Positions 8,550 to 16,692 of a stretch of DNA of 51,720 nt are shown here, one piece after another. This DNA is from CAZGSN01 sp964371655. Its GTDB lineage: Bacteria; Desulfobacterota; Binatia; HRBIN30. The notes beneath the pieces are model-generated. The model did not search any database. It had not been told where the DNA came from and saw only the letters and a program-made list of their open reading frames with translations. Location: contig CAYJOD010000040.1 in NCBI GenBank assembly GCA_964371655.1, positions 1-51,720 of the forward strand, written 5' to 3'. Made by a program: the position numbers and the translations under genes. Position 1 is the first letter of the stretch, and each line of letters starts with the position of its first letter.

Positions 8550-9338
8550 ATGAGCCCCGCAAAACATCGCAAGCCGCCCCTGCGCTGGCTCACGGATCTG
8601 GTTCGCGGCAAGATTCGTCCGCTGTTCTCGCGCCGCCTCGCCAAGCTCGCGGCACTGGTCGTTCCAACGATCTACCTTCTTTACATGCGCCTGGTGTGGG
8701 CAACGAGCCGCGTCATCGAGCATAACTTCTCCGACCTGAAGGACATCGCCAAGGCGCACAACGGTGCCGTGGGTCTGCTGTGGCACGAAGAGGTGATGAC
8801 CGTTGCCTTCGGCTACGCCTATCTCGGCTTTCGACCGCACACGCTTGCCAGCCTCGGCGAGTCGGGCGAGCTCATCAGCCGCATGCTCACACGCTGCGGC
8901 TTCGTCGTCTTCCGCGGCGGTTCGACCACGCACCGTTCACGGCGCCGCGAAGGTATCTTACAGGCGATGATCGAGCACATGCGAACCCAGGACGAGGTCA
9001 TCTACGGCCTGACCGTCGACGGATCGAAGGGCCCGGCCTATCGTTTGAAGACCGGGGGCATCCTCATCGCCCGCGAGTGCGGCCGGCCGATCGTCTTGGT
9101 GCGGACATGGTACAAGCGCTGTCTGCGCCTGCCGACGTGGGACCGCATGGCCTTGCCGCTGCCATTCAACGTGATCGGCTACTACCTGCGTGGTCCGTAC
9201 ATGGTGCCCGCCAGCGCTGACAGCGAAGCCGGCCTCGAAGAGTTTCGCCTGCACCTCGAGAACGACCTGATCGACCTCGCCGCGCAGAGCTACGCCGACA
9301 TGGGCCAAGCGCGCCCCGCGAATCTGGTCAAGCGATAG
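8550..9338 (+). CDS. DUF374 lysophospholipid acyltransferase-like protein
   Basis: A 262-residue protein of the DUF374 family, related to LPLAT acyltransferases of the inner membrane. A hydrophobic stretch near residues 30-45 (ALVVPTIYLLYMRLV) probably anchors it. The segment LLWHEEVM takes the place of the acyltransferase His motif, and TVDGSKGPAYRLKTGGILIA matches the conserved DGPRGP region. I choose ATG 8550 (MSPAKHRK); the upstream frame from 8481 is repeat DNA. Proteins of this family usually occur near lipid A or lipid-synthesis genes, but none is adjacent here. The acceptor and donor are unknown. Confidence 0.85.
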   Translation: MSPAKHRKPPLRWLTDLVRGKIRPLFSRRLAKLAALVVPTIYLLYMRLVWATSRVIEHNFSDLKDIAKAHNGAVGLLWHEEVMTVAFGYAYLGFRPHTLASLGESGELISRMLTRCGFVVFRGGSTTHRSRRREGILQAMIEHMRTQDEVIYGLTVDGSKGPAYRLKTGGILIARECGRPIVLVRTWYKRCLRLPTWDRMALPLPFNVIGYYLRGPYMVPASADSEAGLEEFRLHLENDLIDLAAQSYADMGQARPANLVKR

Positions 9339-9351
9339 CTAGAGGTTTCGC

Positions 9352-9412
9352 GATTCGTATCTCGTATCTCGTATCTCGCATAATGCAGAACGGCACGAGA
9401 TACGAGATACGC
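9352..9412. repeat. CGTATCT heptamer hairpin
   Basis: CGTATCTCGTATCTCG occurs on the left and CGAGATACGAGATACG on the right, around a 15-20 base loop. It sits between convergent genes and could act as a bidirectional terminator. Same family as 1146-1277 and 5660-5776. Confidence 0.75.
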
Positions 9413-9450
9413 ACGGCGCGTCGGCGTACCTGTCGGTCTCAGGCGCCGCG

Positions 9451-10332
9451 CTAGAGCGTCGCGGCGAGGCCGATGCCCGCGCCCCAGTCCAAAGCTGAGC
9501 TGGTGCCATTGGCCAGGAAGGTGGGACGAATCGTGACATTCTGGGTGAGGTTGAAATCGATACCGGGGAGGATCGTGATGTCGTTGAATTGCGTCCCTCC
9601 CTGCGTGAACAGACGCCCGGCAACCTCGGCGCGGATCGCCCAGATTGCGCCGCCGCGCACGATCGCTTCCGCGCCCCACAGGAAGGTGTTGTCGACAGCC
9701 TTCGGGCTGCCGCTGAAGAACTCGTATCCAACGTTGAGACCCAGTGCGAAAGGTCCCTTCTGGTAGCGCGTCCCCATGAACGGAGTGACTCCAAGCTCGC
9801 CGGTTCCGAAGCCCTTCTTCACGGGCCCGTTCGGTAGGCTGAGCTCGACGCCGCCGCCAATGTTGCAGTGCTCGGCGACCGCATGTTTGAACTTTCCATA
9901 GAGCTGGACATCGCCGATATCCTGATTCTCAACCCCGCGCTGGCCCGCAAAGGTCACCGTCTCGAAACGTCCCGGCACGATGCCACCGACTTCGACGTTG
10001 TCGTTGAGCCCGTACGACGTGACCAGATCGATTTGACCCGAAGAGATCTTCGTCACCTTGTTCGGATTCGCCTGGTTCTTGAAGGTTTCCCCGTACAGCG
10101 AACGCAGCCGGAAGCCGTCGACGTTGAGCACCGTGTTCTGATCGTCGTGCAGGCTGAAGGCGCGGACCTCAACTCGGACCTGCCCTTGGCTCAAAGTCGC
10201 CGCCTCGCGCGTGAAGTTGCGGTAGGTACGATCCGCATCGGTTACGTCGGCCGCCACCGCCCGGTTACTGACCAACGCCACCAACACGGCGCATGCTGTT
10301 GTCACCACCCACAATCGTGCTGCAGCCTTCAT
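9451..10332 (-). CDS. outer-membrane beta-barrel protein (MetA-pathway/transporter-like)
   Basis: A 293-residue exported protein. A signal peptide is evident (KAAARLWVVTTACAVLVALV...AVAADV, cleavage about residue 27). The rest alternates short amphipathic strands with turn residues (VGGIVPGRF, IGDVQLYGKFK, NIGGGVELSLP, TYRNFTREAA) and ends in a hydrophobic strand with a C-terminal Leu, as outer-membrane barrels do. It most resembles the Phenol_MetA_deg group of putative porin-like proteins. The start is ATG 10332, preceded at good distance by AAGGAGGGG. It stands alone, convergent with the DUF374 gene. The barrel call is firm; the substrate is unknown. Confidence 0.75.
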   Translation of the reverse strand: MKAAARLWVVTTACAVLVALVSNRAVAADVTDADRTYRNFTREAATLSQGQVRVEVRAFSLHDDQNTVLNVDGFRLRSLYGETFKNQANPNKVTKISSGQIDLVTSYGLNDNVEVGGIVPGRFETVTFAGQRGVENQDIGDVQLYGKFKHAVAEHCNIGGGVELSLPNGPVKKGFGTGELGVTPFMGTRYQKGPFALGLNVGYEFFSGSPKAVDNTFLWGAEAIVRGGAIWAIRAEVAGRLFTQGGTQFNDITILPGIDFNLTQNVTIRPTFLANGTSSALDWGAGIGLAATL

Positions 10333-10534
10333 CAACTACCCCTCCTTCGCAGAGTTCGAATTCCCGTCGCCCTAACGCTCAAAAAACAGCGGACCCAGAA
10401 AATTGCGGCGAACGATACGCTGGTGCTCACAAACAAGTCAAGCCAAACGGCCGATTTCCAAAGATTCGGAGTCGCCTTGAACGTTCGCTTGCAGCCACGC
10501 TCGCCAGAGGTTGTCTCAAGACTATTCCTGGGGC

Positions 10535-10787
10535 TCGTGACTAGGGGCTGGGGGCTCGGGAAGAGCTGGAAAGACCCAAGCCCCGAGCCTCAAGCCACCA
10601 GTCCCAAGCGGGCCTTGGGACAACCTCGCCAGAGCGTGGCATCAGGCGGATTTGGAATGCCGCTCTGCTGCCGAACCGCGACCGCTATAGCCTCGTCCGC
10701 GAGGGCTGGCGCATTGCTCTGTGCCGGCAATTCTCTTACAGCCTCTCACGCTATCTGCATTGGGCCGATCGCGTTCGCCTTCCGGAG
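10535..10787. repeat. GGGGCTCGGG inverted repeat and CTCGCCAGAGCG repeat
   Basis: First, GGGGCTGGGGGCTCGGG faces CCCCGAGCC around a short spacer; related words occur at 18230-18310, 30560-30650 and 35905-36035. Then CTCGCCAGAGCGTGGC begins a segment whose order matches 30444-30545 (followed by CGGGTGGACTTGGA there). The frame of the next gene stays open through this segment by chance, so the gap 10333-10787 carries repeats rather than a gene. Confidence 0.55.
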
Positions 10788-11579
10788 ATGATGATGCCAC
10801 GAATCCAAGCCTTCGAGTTCTGCGAAAATCCGAACACCCCGCGCTTCATCCGCGAATCGCTCATCGAGACCCTGGGCACGACCCTGCGGTCGGCCGGCAT
10901 CTACGATCCTGCGACGCCTCTGTTCGCCGAGTTCTGCCGGCGCACGAAATGCACCACCATCCTCGACCTCGGCAGCGGCTCGGGCGAACCGGTTTCGGTG
11001 CTGGTCGAATCGCTCGAGCGCCAGGGGGTGGCGTCGCCGCGGTTCTACCTGTCCGACCGGTTACCCAATATCGCCGCGATGACCCGCGTCGCCGAACGCC
11101 ACCCCAAGCACATCCGGGTGATCAAGGAGGCGGTGGATGCAACCGACGTGGCGCCGAAATTCAAGCAACCGGCGCGCACGATCATCAGCACGTTTCACCA
11201 CTTCCCGCCCGAGCTGGCGCGCGCAATCCTCGCCGACAGCGCTCGCCAGCGCCGCGCCCTGTTCATCCTGGAAGGATTTCCACGCGATCTACGGGCGCTC
11301 ACGCCCATCCTCGCCGGCGCCACATTACCGGTCCTGGCCAACCCGCTGACGAGCGACAAAGACCAGCTGCTCAAAGCGTGGTTCACCTATGTCCAGCCGG
11401 TCATCCCGGTGCTGGGTATCTGGGACGCCATCGTCAGCGTCCTGCGCGTGTACACGGAGGACGAGCTGATGGCGATGGTGGCTCCATTCCGAAAGAAGTT
11501 TTCGTGGGAATATCACCGCATCGCGACACGGCTCGGCGGAACCCTCACCGTGTTCATGGGCATACCGGAACGCGCGTAG
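10788..11579 (+). CDS. class I SAM-dependent methyltransferase-like protein
   Basis: About 263 residues. The SAM-binding motif I is clear as TTILDLGSGSGEPV near residue 62, followed by a later acidic position in YLSDRLPN and an ISTFHHFPP segment typical of motif IV/post-motif. The N-terminus (PRIQAFEFCENPNTPRFIRES) resembles small-molecule methyltransferases of the same build. Three ATGs lie in a row (10788, 10791, 10794); GGAG at 10784 fits the third best. It is 48 bp upstream of the flavoprotein oxidase gene on the same strand, so the two may be co-transcribed. The substrate is unknown. Confidence 0.8.
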   Translation: MMMPRIQAFEFCENPNTPRFIRESLIETLGTTLRSAGIYDPATPLFAEFCRRTKCTTILDLGSGSGEPVSVLVESLERQGVASPRFYLSDRLPNIAAMTRVAERHPKHIRVIKEAVDATDVAPKFKQPARTIISTFHHFPPELARAILADSARQRRALFILEGFPRDLRALTPILAGATLPVLANPLTSDKDQLLKAWFTYVQPVIPVLGIWDAIVSVLRVYTEDELMAMVAPFRKKFSWEYHRIATRLGGTLTVFMGIPERA

Positions 11580-11627
11580 GCCGGTTGCTGGCTCCATCCC
11601 CAGGCTTTCTGACGGAAGGACACTGAC

Positions 11628-13064
11628 ATGGCCAAGTTCGACGCAACCTCTCATCGCCAAGCGCTCACCGAGCTACTGGGGGCACCGCACGTGCGCTGGG
11701 ATGACTCAGCGCTCATCGAGCACGCTCACGACTATTGGATGGTCTCGCAGCTGCGCCAGCTGCACGGCACCCTGGACAATCGCCCGCTGTGCGTCGTGCG
11801 TCCGCCGGCGCTGGAGTACGTCGTCGCGACGCTGCGCTATGCCAATGAGCAACGCCTTCCGGTCGTTCCGTTCGGTGCCGGTTCGGGCGTGTGCGGTGGA
11901 GTGCTGCCGACGGAGCAGATGATCGTCATCGACATGCGCCGCATGGATCGCATCCTGGAGCTGAACGAGACGGCAGGCACGGTTCGCGTCGAGGCCGGCA
12001 AAATGGGCGGCATCTTCGAAGCCGAGCTCAATGCCGCGGGCTACTCGATGGGACACTTCCCGCAGTCGATCGACGTCTCCACCGTCGGCGGCTGGGTGGC
12101 CACGCGCGCGGCTGGGCAATACTCGACGCGCTACGGCAACATCGAAGATGCGTTGCTGGCCTTGCAGGTGGTGCTGCCTAACGGAGACGTCGTGCAGACA
12201 CGGGTCGGACCACGGTCCGCATCGGGACCCGACGTGCGCAACTTCTTTATCGGCGCCGAGGGTACTCTCGGCATCGTCACCGAGCTCACCAGTCGAATCT
12301 TTCCGCTCCCCGAGAGCAGCGTCGGTCAGGCGCTCAAGTTCTCCAGCTTCGATGCCGGCCTCGATGCGATGCGCGCCTTCATGCGCGTCGGCTGGCGGCC
12401 GCCGGTGGTGCGCTTCTACGACGGAACCGAATCGGCGCGCTTGTTCGCACCGTGGTGCACCGACCAGGACAACTTGCTGCTGCTGCTCTCGGAAGGTCCG
12501 CAGCCACTGACCGCCGTTGAGATCGCCGAATGCACACAGATCTGCGCGCGCCACGGCGCTGAGGTCGTAGGACCCGAGCCGGTCGAGCATTGGCGCCACG
12601 AGCGCAACAACGTGCCGGCGATGCTCCCGTTCCTGGAAAAGGGGATGGTGCTGGATACGATCGAGGTGGCCGCTACCTGGGACAAGATCCACGACCTCTA
12701 CCGCGAGGTCCTCGCGGCACTGAAGAGCGTCGCCGGTGTCTTCGTCGCCTCCGGCCACAGCTCGCATAGCTATGCATCGGGCACCAATATCTATTTCACT
12801 TTCGTTGCCTTCCCGCCGGCACCGGAGAAGGCGGAAGAAACCTACTTCGCGTGCTGGGCCAAGGTCATGGAGGCGACACTGAAGTGCAACGGCACCATCG
12901 CGCACCACCATGGCATCGGACGTTTGCGTGCGCCGTGGATGGCGCGGGAGCTGGATGGTGGCCTGGAGGTCTTGCGCAAACTGAAGCACGCGCTCGATCC
13001 GAACGGCATCATGAACCCGGGCGTGCTGCTCCCGATCGAGTCGACGGCTGAGAGTCTACGGTAG
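11628..13064 (+). CDS. FAD-binding oxidase, alkyldihydroxyacetonephosphate synthase-like
   Basis: A 478-residue VAO-family flavoprotein. The FAD-binding PP-loop region is at residues 55-230: PFGAGSGVCGG, GHFPQSIDVSTVGGWVATRAAGQYSTRYGN and FFIGAEGTLGIVTELT. The C-terminal cap ends with the His-rich active-site segment GTIAHHHGIGRLRAPW and DPNGIMNPGVLL. The His triplet and the GQ-S-TRYGNIED run are characteristic of AGPS, the ether-lipid enzyme, but bacterial relatives also oxidise hydroxy acids. GGAAGGACA stands ahead of ATG 11628. Family membership is sure; ether-lipid synthesis is an inference. Confidence 0.88.
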   Translation: MAKFDATSHRQALTELLGAPHVRWDDSALIEHAHDYWMVSQLRQLHGTLDNRPLCVVRPPALEYVVATLRYANEQRLPVVPFGAGSGVCGGVLPTEQMIVIDMRRMDRILELNETAGTVRVEAGKMGGIFEAELNAAGYSMGHFPQSIDVSTVGGWVATRAAGQYSTRYGNIEDALLALQVVLPNGDVVQTRVGPRSASGPDVRNFFIGAEGTLGIVTELTSRIFPLPESSVGQALKFSSFDAGLDAMRAFMRVGWRPPVVRFYDGTESARLFAPWCTDQDNLLLLLSEGPQPLTAVEIAECTQICARHGAEVVGPEPVEHWRHERNNVPAMLPFLEKGMVLDTIEVAATWDKIHDLYREVLAALKSVAGVFVASGHSSHSYASGTNIYFTFVAFPPAPEKAEETYFACWAKVMEATLKCNGTIAHHHGIGRLRAPWMARELDGGLEVLRKLKHALDPNGIMNPGVLLPIESTAESLR

Positions 13065-13151
13065 CCACTCGAGAGGCGACACCGAGTCCGCCCGTAACTC
13101 GGAGCTCTTGTGCAAACTTCCTGCAGGTGGTGCGGGACAGCCGGTGCTTTC

Positions 13152-13340
13152 GAACCAAACACATCAATTGGAACCACGGATTCCACGGATGGGCACGGAT
13201 ATGAAGAGGAAAGACCTTCGTTCGGATCGGAAGAATTCGTCCGCCAGACGTCTCTGTTGCGGTCCGGCTGTGAGTTGGCGTCGTTGTTCTTCCTTATCCG
13301 TGTTGATCCGTGAAATCCGTGGTCCCAACTGAGTTTTTCC
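13152..13340. repeat. 190-bp CACGGAT-armed element, copy 1
   Basis: The left arm reads TTGGAACCACGGATTCCACG and the right arm ATCCGTGAAATCCGTGGTCC, so the ends are inverted repeats of about 35 bp. The whole element, including its non-palindromic middle (GACCTTCGTTCGGATCGGAA), matches 22509-22698 in inverted orientation with few changes. It fills the recN-oxidase gap; no gene is seen. Confidence 0.8.
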
Positions 13341-13343
13341 GGT

Positions 13344-15041
13344 TCAAGAGCCGCGGCCGTGTCTCGCCGTGGCTTGGACGAGCTTGCGCGCGTACTGCTG
13401 CGATTCCGCCGTCGCCTCGCTGCCCAGCATGCGCGCGATCTCGGCGACGCGTTCGTCCGCATCCAAGACGCGAGCCGTACTTCGCGTCCGTCCCTTCGTC
13501 ACTCGCTTCTCGACGGCGAAATGGTGATCGGCCTGGGCCGCGATCTGGGGGAGATGGGTGATGCACAGGATCTGCCGACTTGCCGCGAGCGCGCGCAGAC
13601 GTTGCCCCACGGCTTCGGCGACGGCTCCGCCGATACCGGCATCGACTTCATCGAAGATCAGGGTCGGCACCTCGCCGGCGCCGGCGGTGAGCGTCTTGAG
13701 GGCAAGCATGATGCGCGACAGCTCGCCACCCGAGGCGATGCGCGCCAACGGCTTCGGATCCTCGCCCGGGTTGGCGGAGAGATAGAACTCGATCTGATCG
13801 GCACCGCTCGCGCTCAGACCGGCGGTTGTAGTTTCGGCAGGCGACGCGGCGGCCGCGGCGAACACGACGCGGAAGACGGCGCCGCGCATGCCCACAGCTG
13901 CGAGCTCCTGGGCAACCTTCTTCTCGAGCTGCGCGGCGGCGCGGCTGCGCTCCTGCGTGAGCTGGCGAGCGATCTTCCAAGCCGCCGCCGCCGCAGCCTC
14001 GGCGCTGGCGCGCGCGCTGGCGACGTCGAAGCCGGCCGTTTCCAGAACACTCAGCTCGTTCTCGAAGCCAGCCAGCTTCGCCGCTAGCCCGTCGCCATCG
14101 CAGCCGTACTTGCGCTTCAGACGGCTGAGCAGAGCCAGTCGCTCTTCAATCTCGTTCAAGCGCGCCGGATCGTGCTCGAGACGGCCGCCGGCGCGCCGTA
14201 GCTGCAACGCGGCCTCGTCGATATTGGTCGCGGCGCTGCGCAACAGCTCGATCGTTTCGTTGAAAGTCGGATCGATGCGCGCCGCCTCCTGCAGCTGGTT
14301 GAGAGTGCGTCCGAGCGCCGCGGCGATGGCTTGCTCTCCGGAATACAGAGCCTCCTCTCCTTGCAGGCAGGTCTGACTGAGCCGTTCGGCATGACGTTGA
14401 ACTTCGCGCTCGCGCTGCAGCTGCGCTTCCTCGCCGGTGGCAACGTTGGCGTCGCGGAGCTCGTGCAGTTGGAACTGGAGCAGATCGAGCCGTTGGCGCG
14501 CCGACTCGCCGCTTTCAAGCAGGCGACCGAGATGAGCCTCGGCCGCGCGCGCGCACGCCCAGCTCTCGGCGCTGCGGGCGCGCAGGCTGCCGAGCTTGCC
14601 GAACTCGTCGAGGTAATCGACGTGGCTTTCCGGCTTGAGCAGTAACGCCTGCTCGTTTTGGCCGTAGACGTGGATCAGACGGCTGCCGAGTTGAGCGAGT
14701 AACCCGGTCGTTGCCAGTCCGCCGTTGATGTACACCTTGCCCTTACCGCTGCGGGAAATGACGCGGCGAACCAGCACCTCGCCGTCGGGATCGAGTCCCG
14801 CCTCTGTCAGCGCCCCGCGGTCGCTCTCCGACAGCTCGAAGAGGCCTTCGATCGCTGCCTCGTCGGCGTCGGTGCGCAGCAGATCCGGTGTCGCGCGCGC
14901 GCCGCACAGCAGGCCGATGGCACGCATGATGATGCTCTTGCCGGCACCGGTCTCGCCGGTGAGCACGTTCATGCCCGCATCGAACGACAGCTGGATCTCG
15001 TCGATGATGGCGAGGTTGTGGATGCGAAGCTCGCGGAGCAT
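13344..15041 (-). CDS. recN: DNA repair protein RecN
   Basis: An SMC-like ATPase for double-strand-break repair, 565 residues. Walker A is GETGAGKS at residues 29-36, long helical coiled-coil arms follow, and the C-terminal half has the ABC signature ASGGELSRIMLALK and Walker B TLIFDEVDAGIGG, plus CITHLPQIAAQADHHF. All of these are diagnostic of RecN. It lies downstream of nadK on the same strand, a common pairing, with about 225 bp of repeat DNA between them. It is often under SOS control, but I do not see a clear LexA box here. Confidence 0.97.
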   Translation of the reverse strand: MLRELRIHNLAIIDEIQLSFDAGMNVLTGETGAGKSIIMRAIGLLCGARATPDLLRTDADEAAIEGLFELSESDRGALTEAGLDPDGEVLVRRVISRSGKGKVYINGGLATTGLLAQLGSRLIHVYGQNEQALLLKPESHVDYLDEFGKLGSLRARSAESWACARAAEAHLGRLLESGESARQRLDLLQFQLHELRDANVATGEEAQLQREREVQRHAERLSQTCLQGEEALYSGEQAIAAALGRTLNQLQEAARIDPTFNETIELLRSAATNIDEAALQLRRAGGRLEHDPARLNEIEERLALLSRLKRKYGCDGDGLAAKLAGFENELSVLETAGFDVASARASAEAAAAAAWKIARQLTQERSRAAAQLEKKVAQELAAVGMRGAVFRVVFAAAAASPAETTTAGLSASGADQIEFYLSANPGEDPKPLARIASGGELSRIMLALKTLTAGAGEVPTLIFDEVDAGIGGAVAEAVGQRLRALAASRQILCITHLPQIAAQADHHFAVEKRVTKGRTRSTARVLDADERVAEIARMLGSEATAESQQYARKLVQATARHGRGS

Positions 15042-15067
15042 GTCAGGCAGCCGCTACCCAGAAAGAG

Positions 15068-15205
15068 GGCTTCACCGCAGAGACGCAGAGGCGCAGAGAG
15101 GCAACCATTTGAGTTGCCAAGCTCACTTGCAGAGTCTCCGTCGCTTCCTGTTTGCCTGCATCATCTTCGCGCGAACTCCGCGTCTCGGCGCCTCTGCGGT
15201 AAATC
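15068..15205. repeat. CGCAGAG inverted-arm repeat
   Basis: TTCACCGCAGAGACGCAGAG on the left faces CTCCGCGTCTCGGCGCCTCT followed by GCGGTAAA on the right. It is a palindromic element in the recN-nadK gap, related to 2534-2572. Confidence 0.65.
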
Positions 15206-15266
15206 TCGTTTTTCGATCGCGGTTGGGGCAAAGCCTTGGGCGCAGGGCGCGCAACCGCCTGGCACC

Positions 15267-16121
15267 TCATCGCTCCCCCCAACGCAGCTTGCTGCGCAGC
15301 ACGTCGAAGTAGCTGCGCGTGCCCGACTGAACCAGCGGCACGAGGTTGCGCCCTTTGCAGACCTCGACCACGTCTTCGTTCTGCAGCCGCACGCCTTCCT
15401 GTCCATCGAGAGTGAGCACGACGTCGTCATCCGGCGAATAGACTGCGATGCGCACCTCGGCCGTGTCGGGCAGCACCATGGGCCGGTTGGTCAGCGTATG
15501 GGGGCAAATCGGCGATAGGGTCATCACACCCACGGACGGGTGTACGATCGGTCCGCCGGCGGAGAGCGAGTAGGCGGTAGACCCGGTTGGCGTGGCGACG
15601 ATCAGGCCGTCGGCTTTGTAGACGCACACCTGCTGGCCGTTGACGGATGTGTCGAGGTCGATGATACGCCCGAGGGCTCCTTTGGTAATGACCGTCTCGT
15701 TGAGCACCTGCCGCGTCGCGATCGTCGCGCCGGCGCGGGTCAACGTCACGCTGAGGGTCATGCGCTGGTCGACGTTGTACTTGCCAGCGCGCATGTGCTC
15801 GAGGGTCGGAAAGAGCTCGTCGACGGTCACGGCCGTCAGGAAGCCAAGGCCACCCAGGTTTACACCCAAGATCGGAACCGCCCGCTCCTGCATCAGGCGC
15901 GCAACGCTCAGCAACGTGCCATCGCCGCCGAGGACGACGATCAAGTCGGCGCTGCCGATCATTTCTTCCTTGCTTGCCGAGGTGACGCTCGCGACGGCGG
16001 CGACAACGTCGGGCTCGGCGAGGGCTTTGATCCGATGTCGTTCGAGCCAAGCGACTAGCTCGCGCGCCAACGCGATCGCCTGCTCGCTGCCGCGTTTGAC
16101 CACCACCCCGACGCAACGCAT
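15267..16121 (-). CDS. nadK: NAD kinase
   Basis: Phosphorylates NAD to NADP; cytoplasmic, 284 residues. The catalytic GGDGT motif is at residues 65-69 (VVLGGDGTLL), followed by GVNLGGLGFLT, a NETVITKG segment and the conserved TPTGSTAYSLSAGGPIVHP. The length is normal. The frame begins ATG (MRCVGVVVKRGS). It is immediately upstream of recN on the minus strand, as in many proteobacteria, though repeats have widened the gap. Confidence 0.96.
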   Translation of the reverse strand: MRCVGVVVKRGSEQAIALARELVAWLERHRIKALAEPDVVAAVASVTSASKEEMIGSADLIVVLGGDGTLLSVARLMQERAVPILGVNLGGLGFLTAVTVDELFPTLEHMRAGKYNVDQRMTLSVTLTRAGATIATRQVLNETVITKGALGRIIDLDTSVNGQQVCVYKADGLIVATPTGSTAYSLSAGGPIVHPSVGVMTLSPICPHTLTNRPMVLPDTAEVRIAVYSPDDDVVLTLDGQEGVRLQNEDVVEVCKGRNLVPLVQSGTRSYFDVLRSKLRWGER

Positions 16122-16241
16122 GCGCGGAAGCTACCACGAGTATGACCGCCGCGGCTACTAGCCCCTTACCGGGAAAATCTTGAGCAGCAAGGAAAGGAAA
16201 TGGAAAACCGGAAACAGGAAACCGAAGACAGAAAACTGGTC

Positions 16242-16483
16242 GTAACCGTTTAGCGCTCTGAAGCTGGCGCCGTTGGGTTTGCACACCCTGAACTTCTGGC
16301 GTCCACAATCTTGCCGGCAGCCGATGCTCTCTGCCTTTGGAGCCCCAAGGCCAGCTCCCCTCTCCCGCATTACTTGCGGGAGAGGGAGTGCTTCCAAACA
16401 CGAGCGCGGTTTCTGTTGCGCGCGTAGTTCGCAGCCAACTGGCACCGATATCCGCGGCCAACTTCAGCGGGCTAAACGGTTAC
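16242..16483. mobile_element. MITE-like element E
   Basis: A 27-bp inverted repeat (GTAACCGTTTAGC... on the left at 16242-16268; its complement at 16457-16483) matches at 24 of 27 positions and encloses 242 bp. Inside is a GCGGGAGAGGG hairpin, copy 2 of the family at 8222-8450 and 22284-22490. I see no target duplication and no gene in 16122-16692. Confidence 0.55.
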
Positions 16484-16692
16484 TCCATTTATTCCTGTTC
16501 GATTCCGGCTCTCCTGGGTTAGGGGGTGGTGGTGCAGGCGTCCAGTCTTCATCACCATGCTTGGACGTGCCGCTCAGTCGCGTCCCCTGCTCGTCCGCCA
16601 CCAGTCGACGCCGATCGGGCTCCGGAATCCGACGCTGGGCCACGTCATCGAAGGCTGGACATCTCAGCTTTCAAAGCTGTATTATCCGGTGC

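Noticed and set aside
10640..10787. In-frame extension of the methyltransferase to the left
   Set aside because: The DNA there matches a repeat seen near 30444-30545, and family members start near the PRIQAFEF segment.
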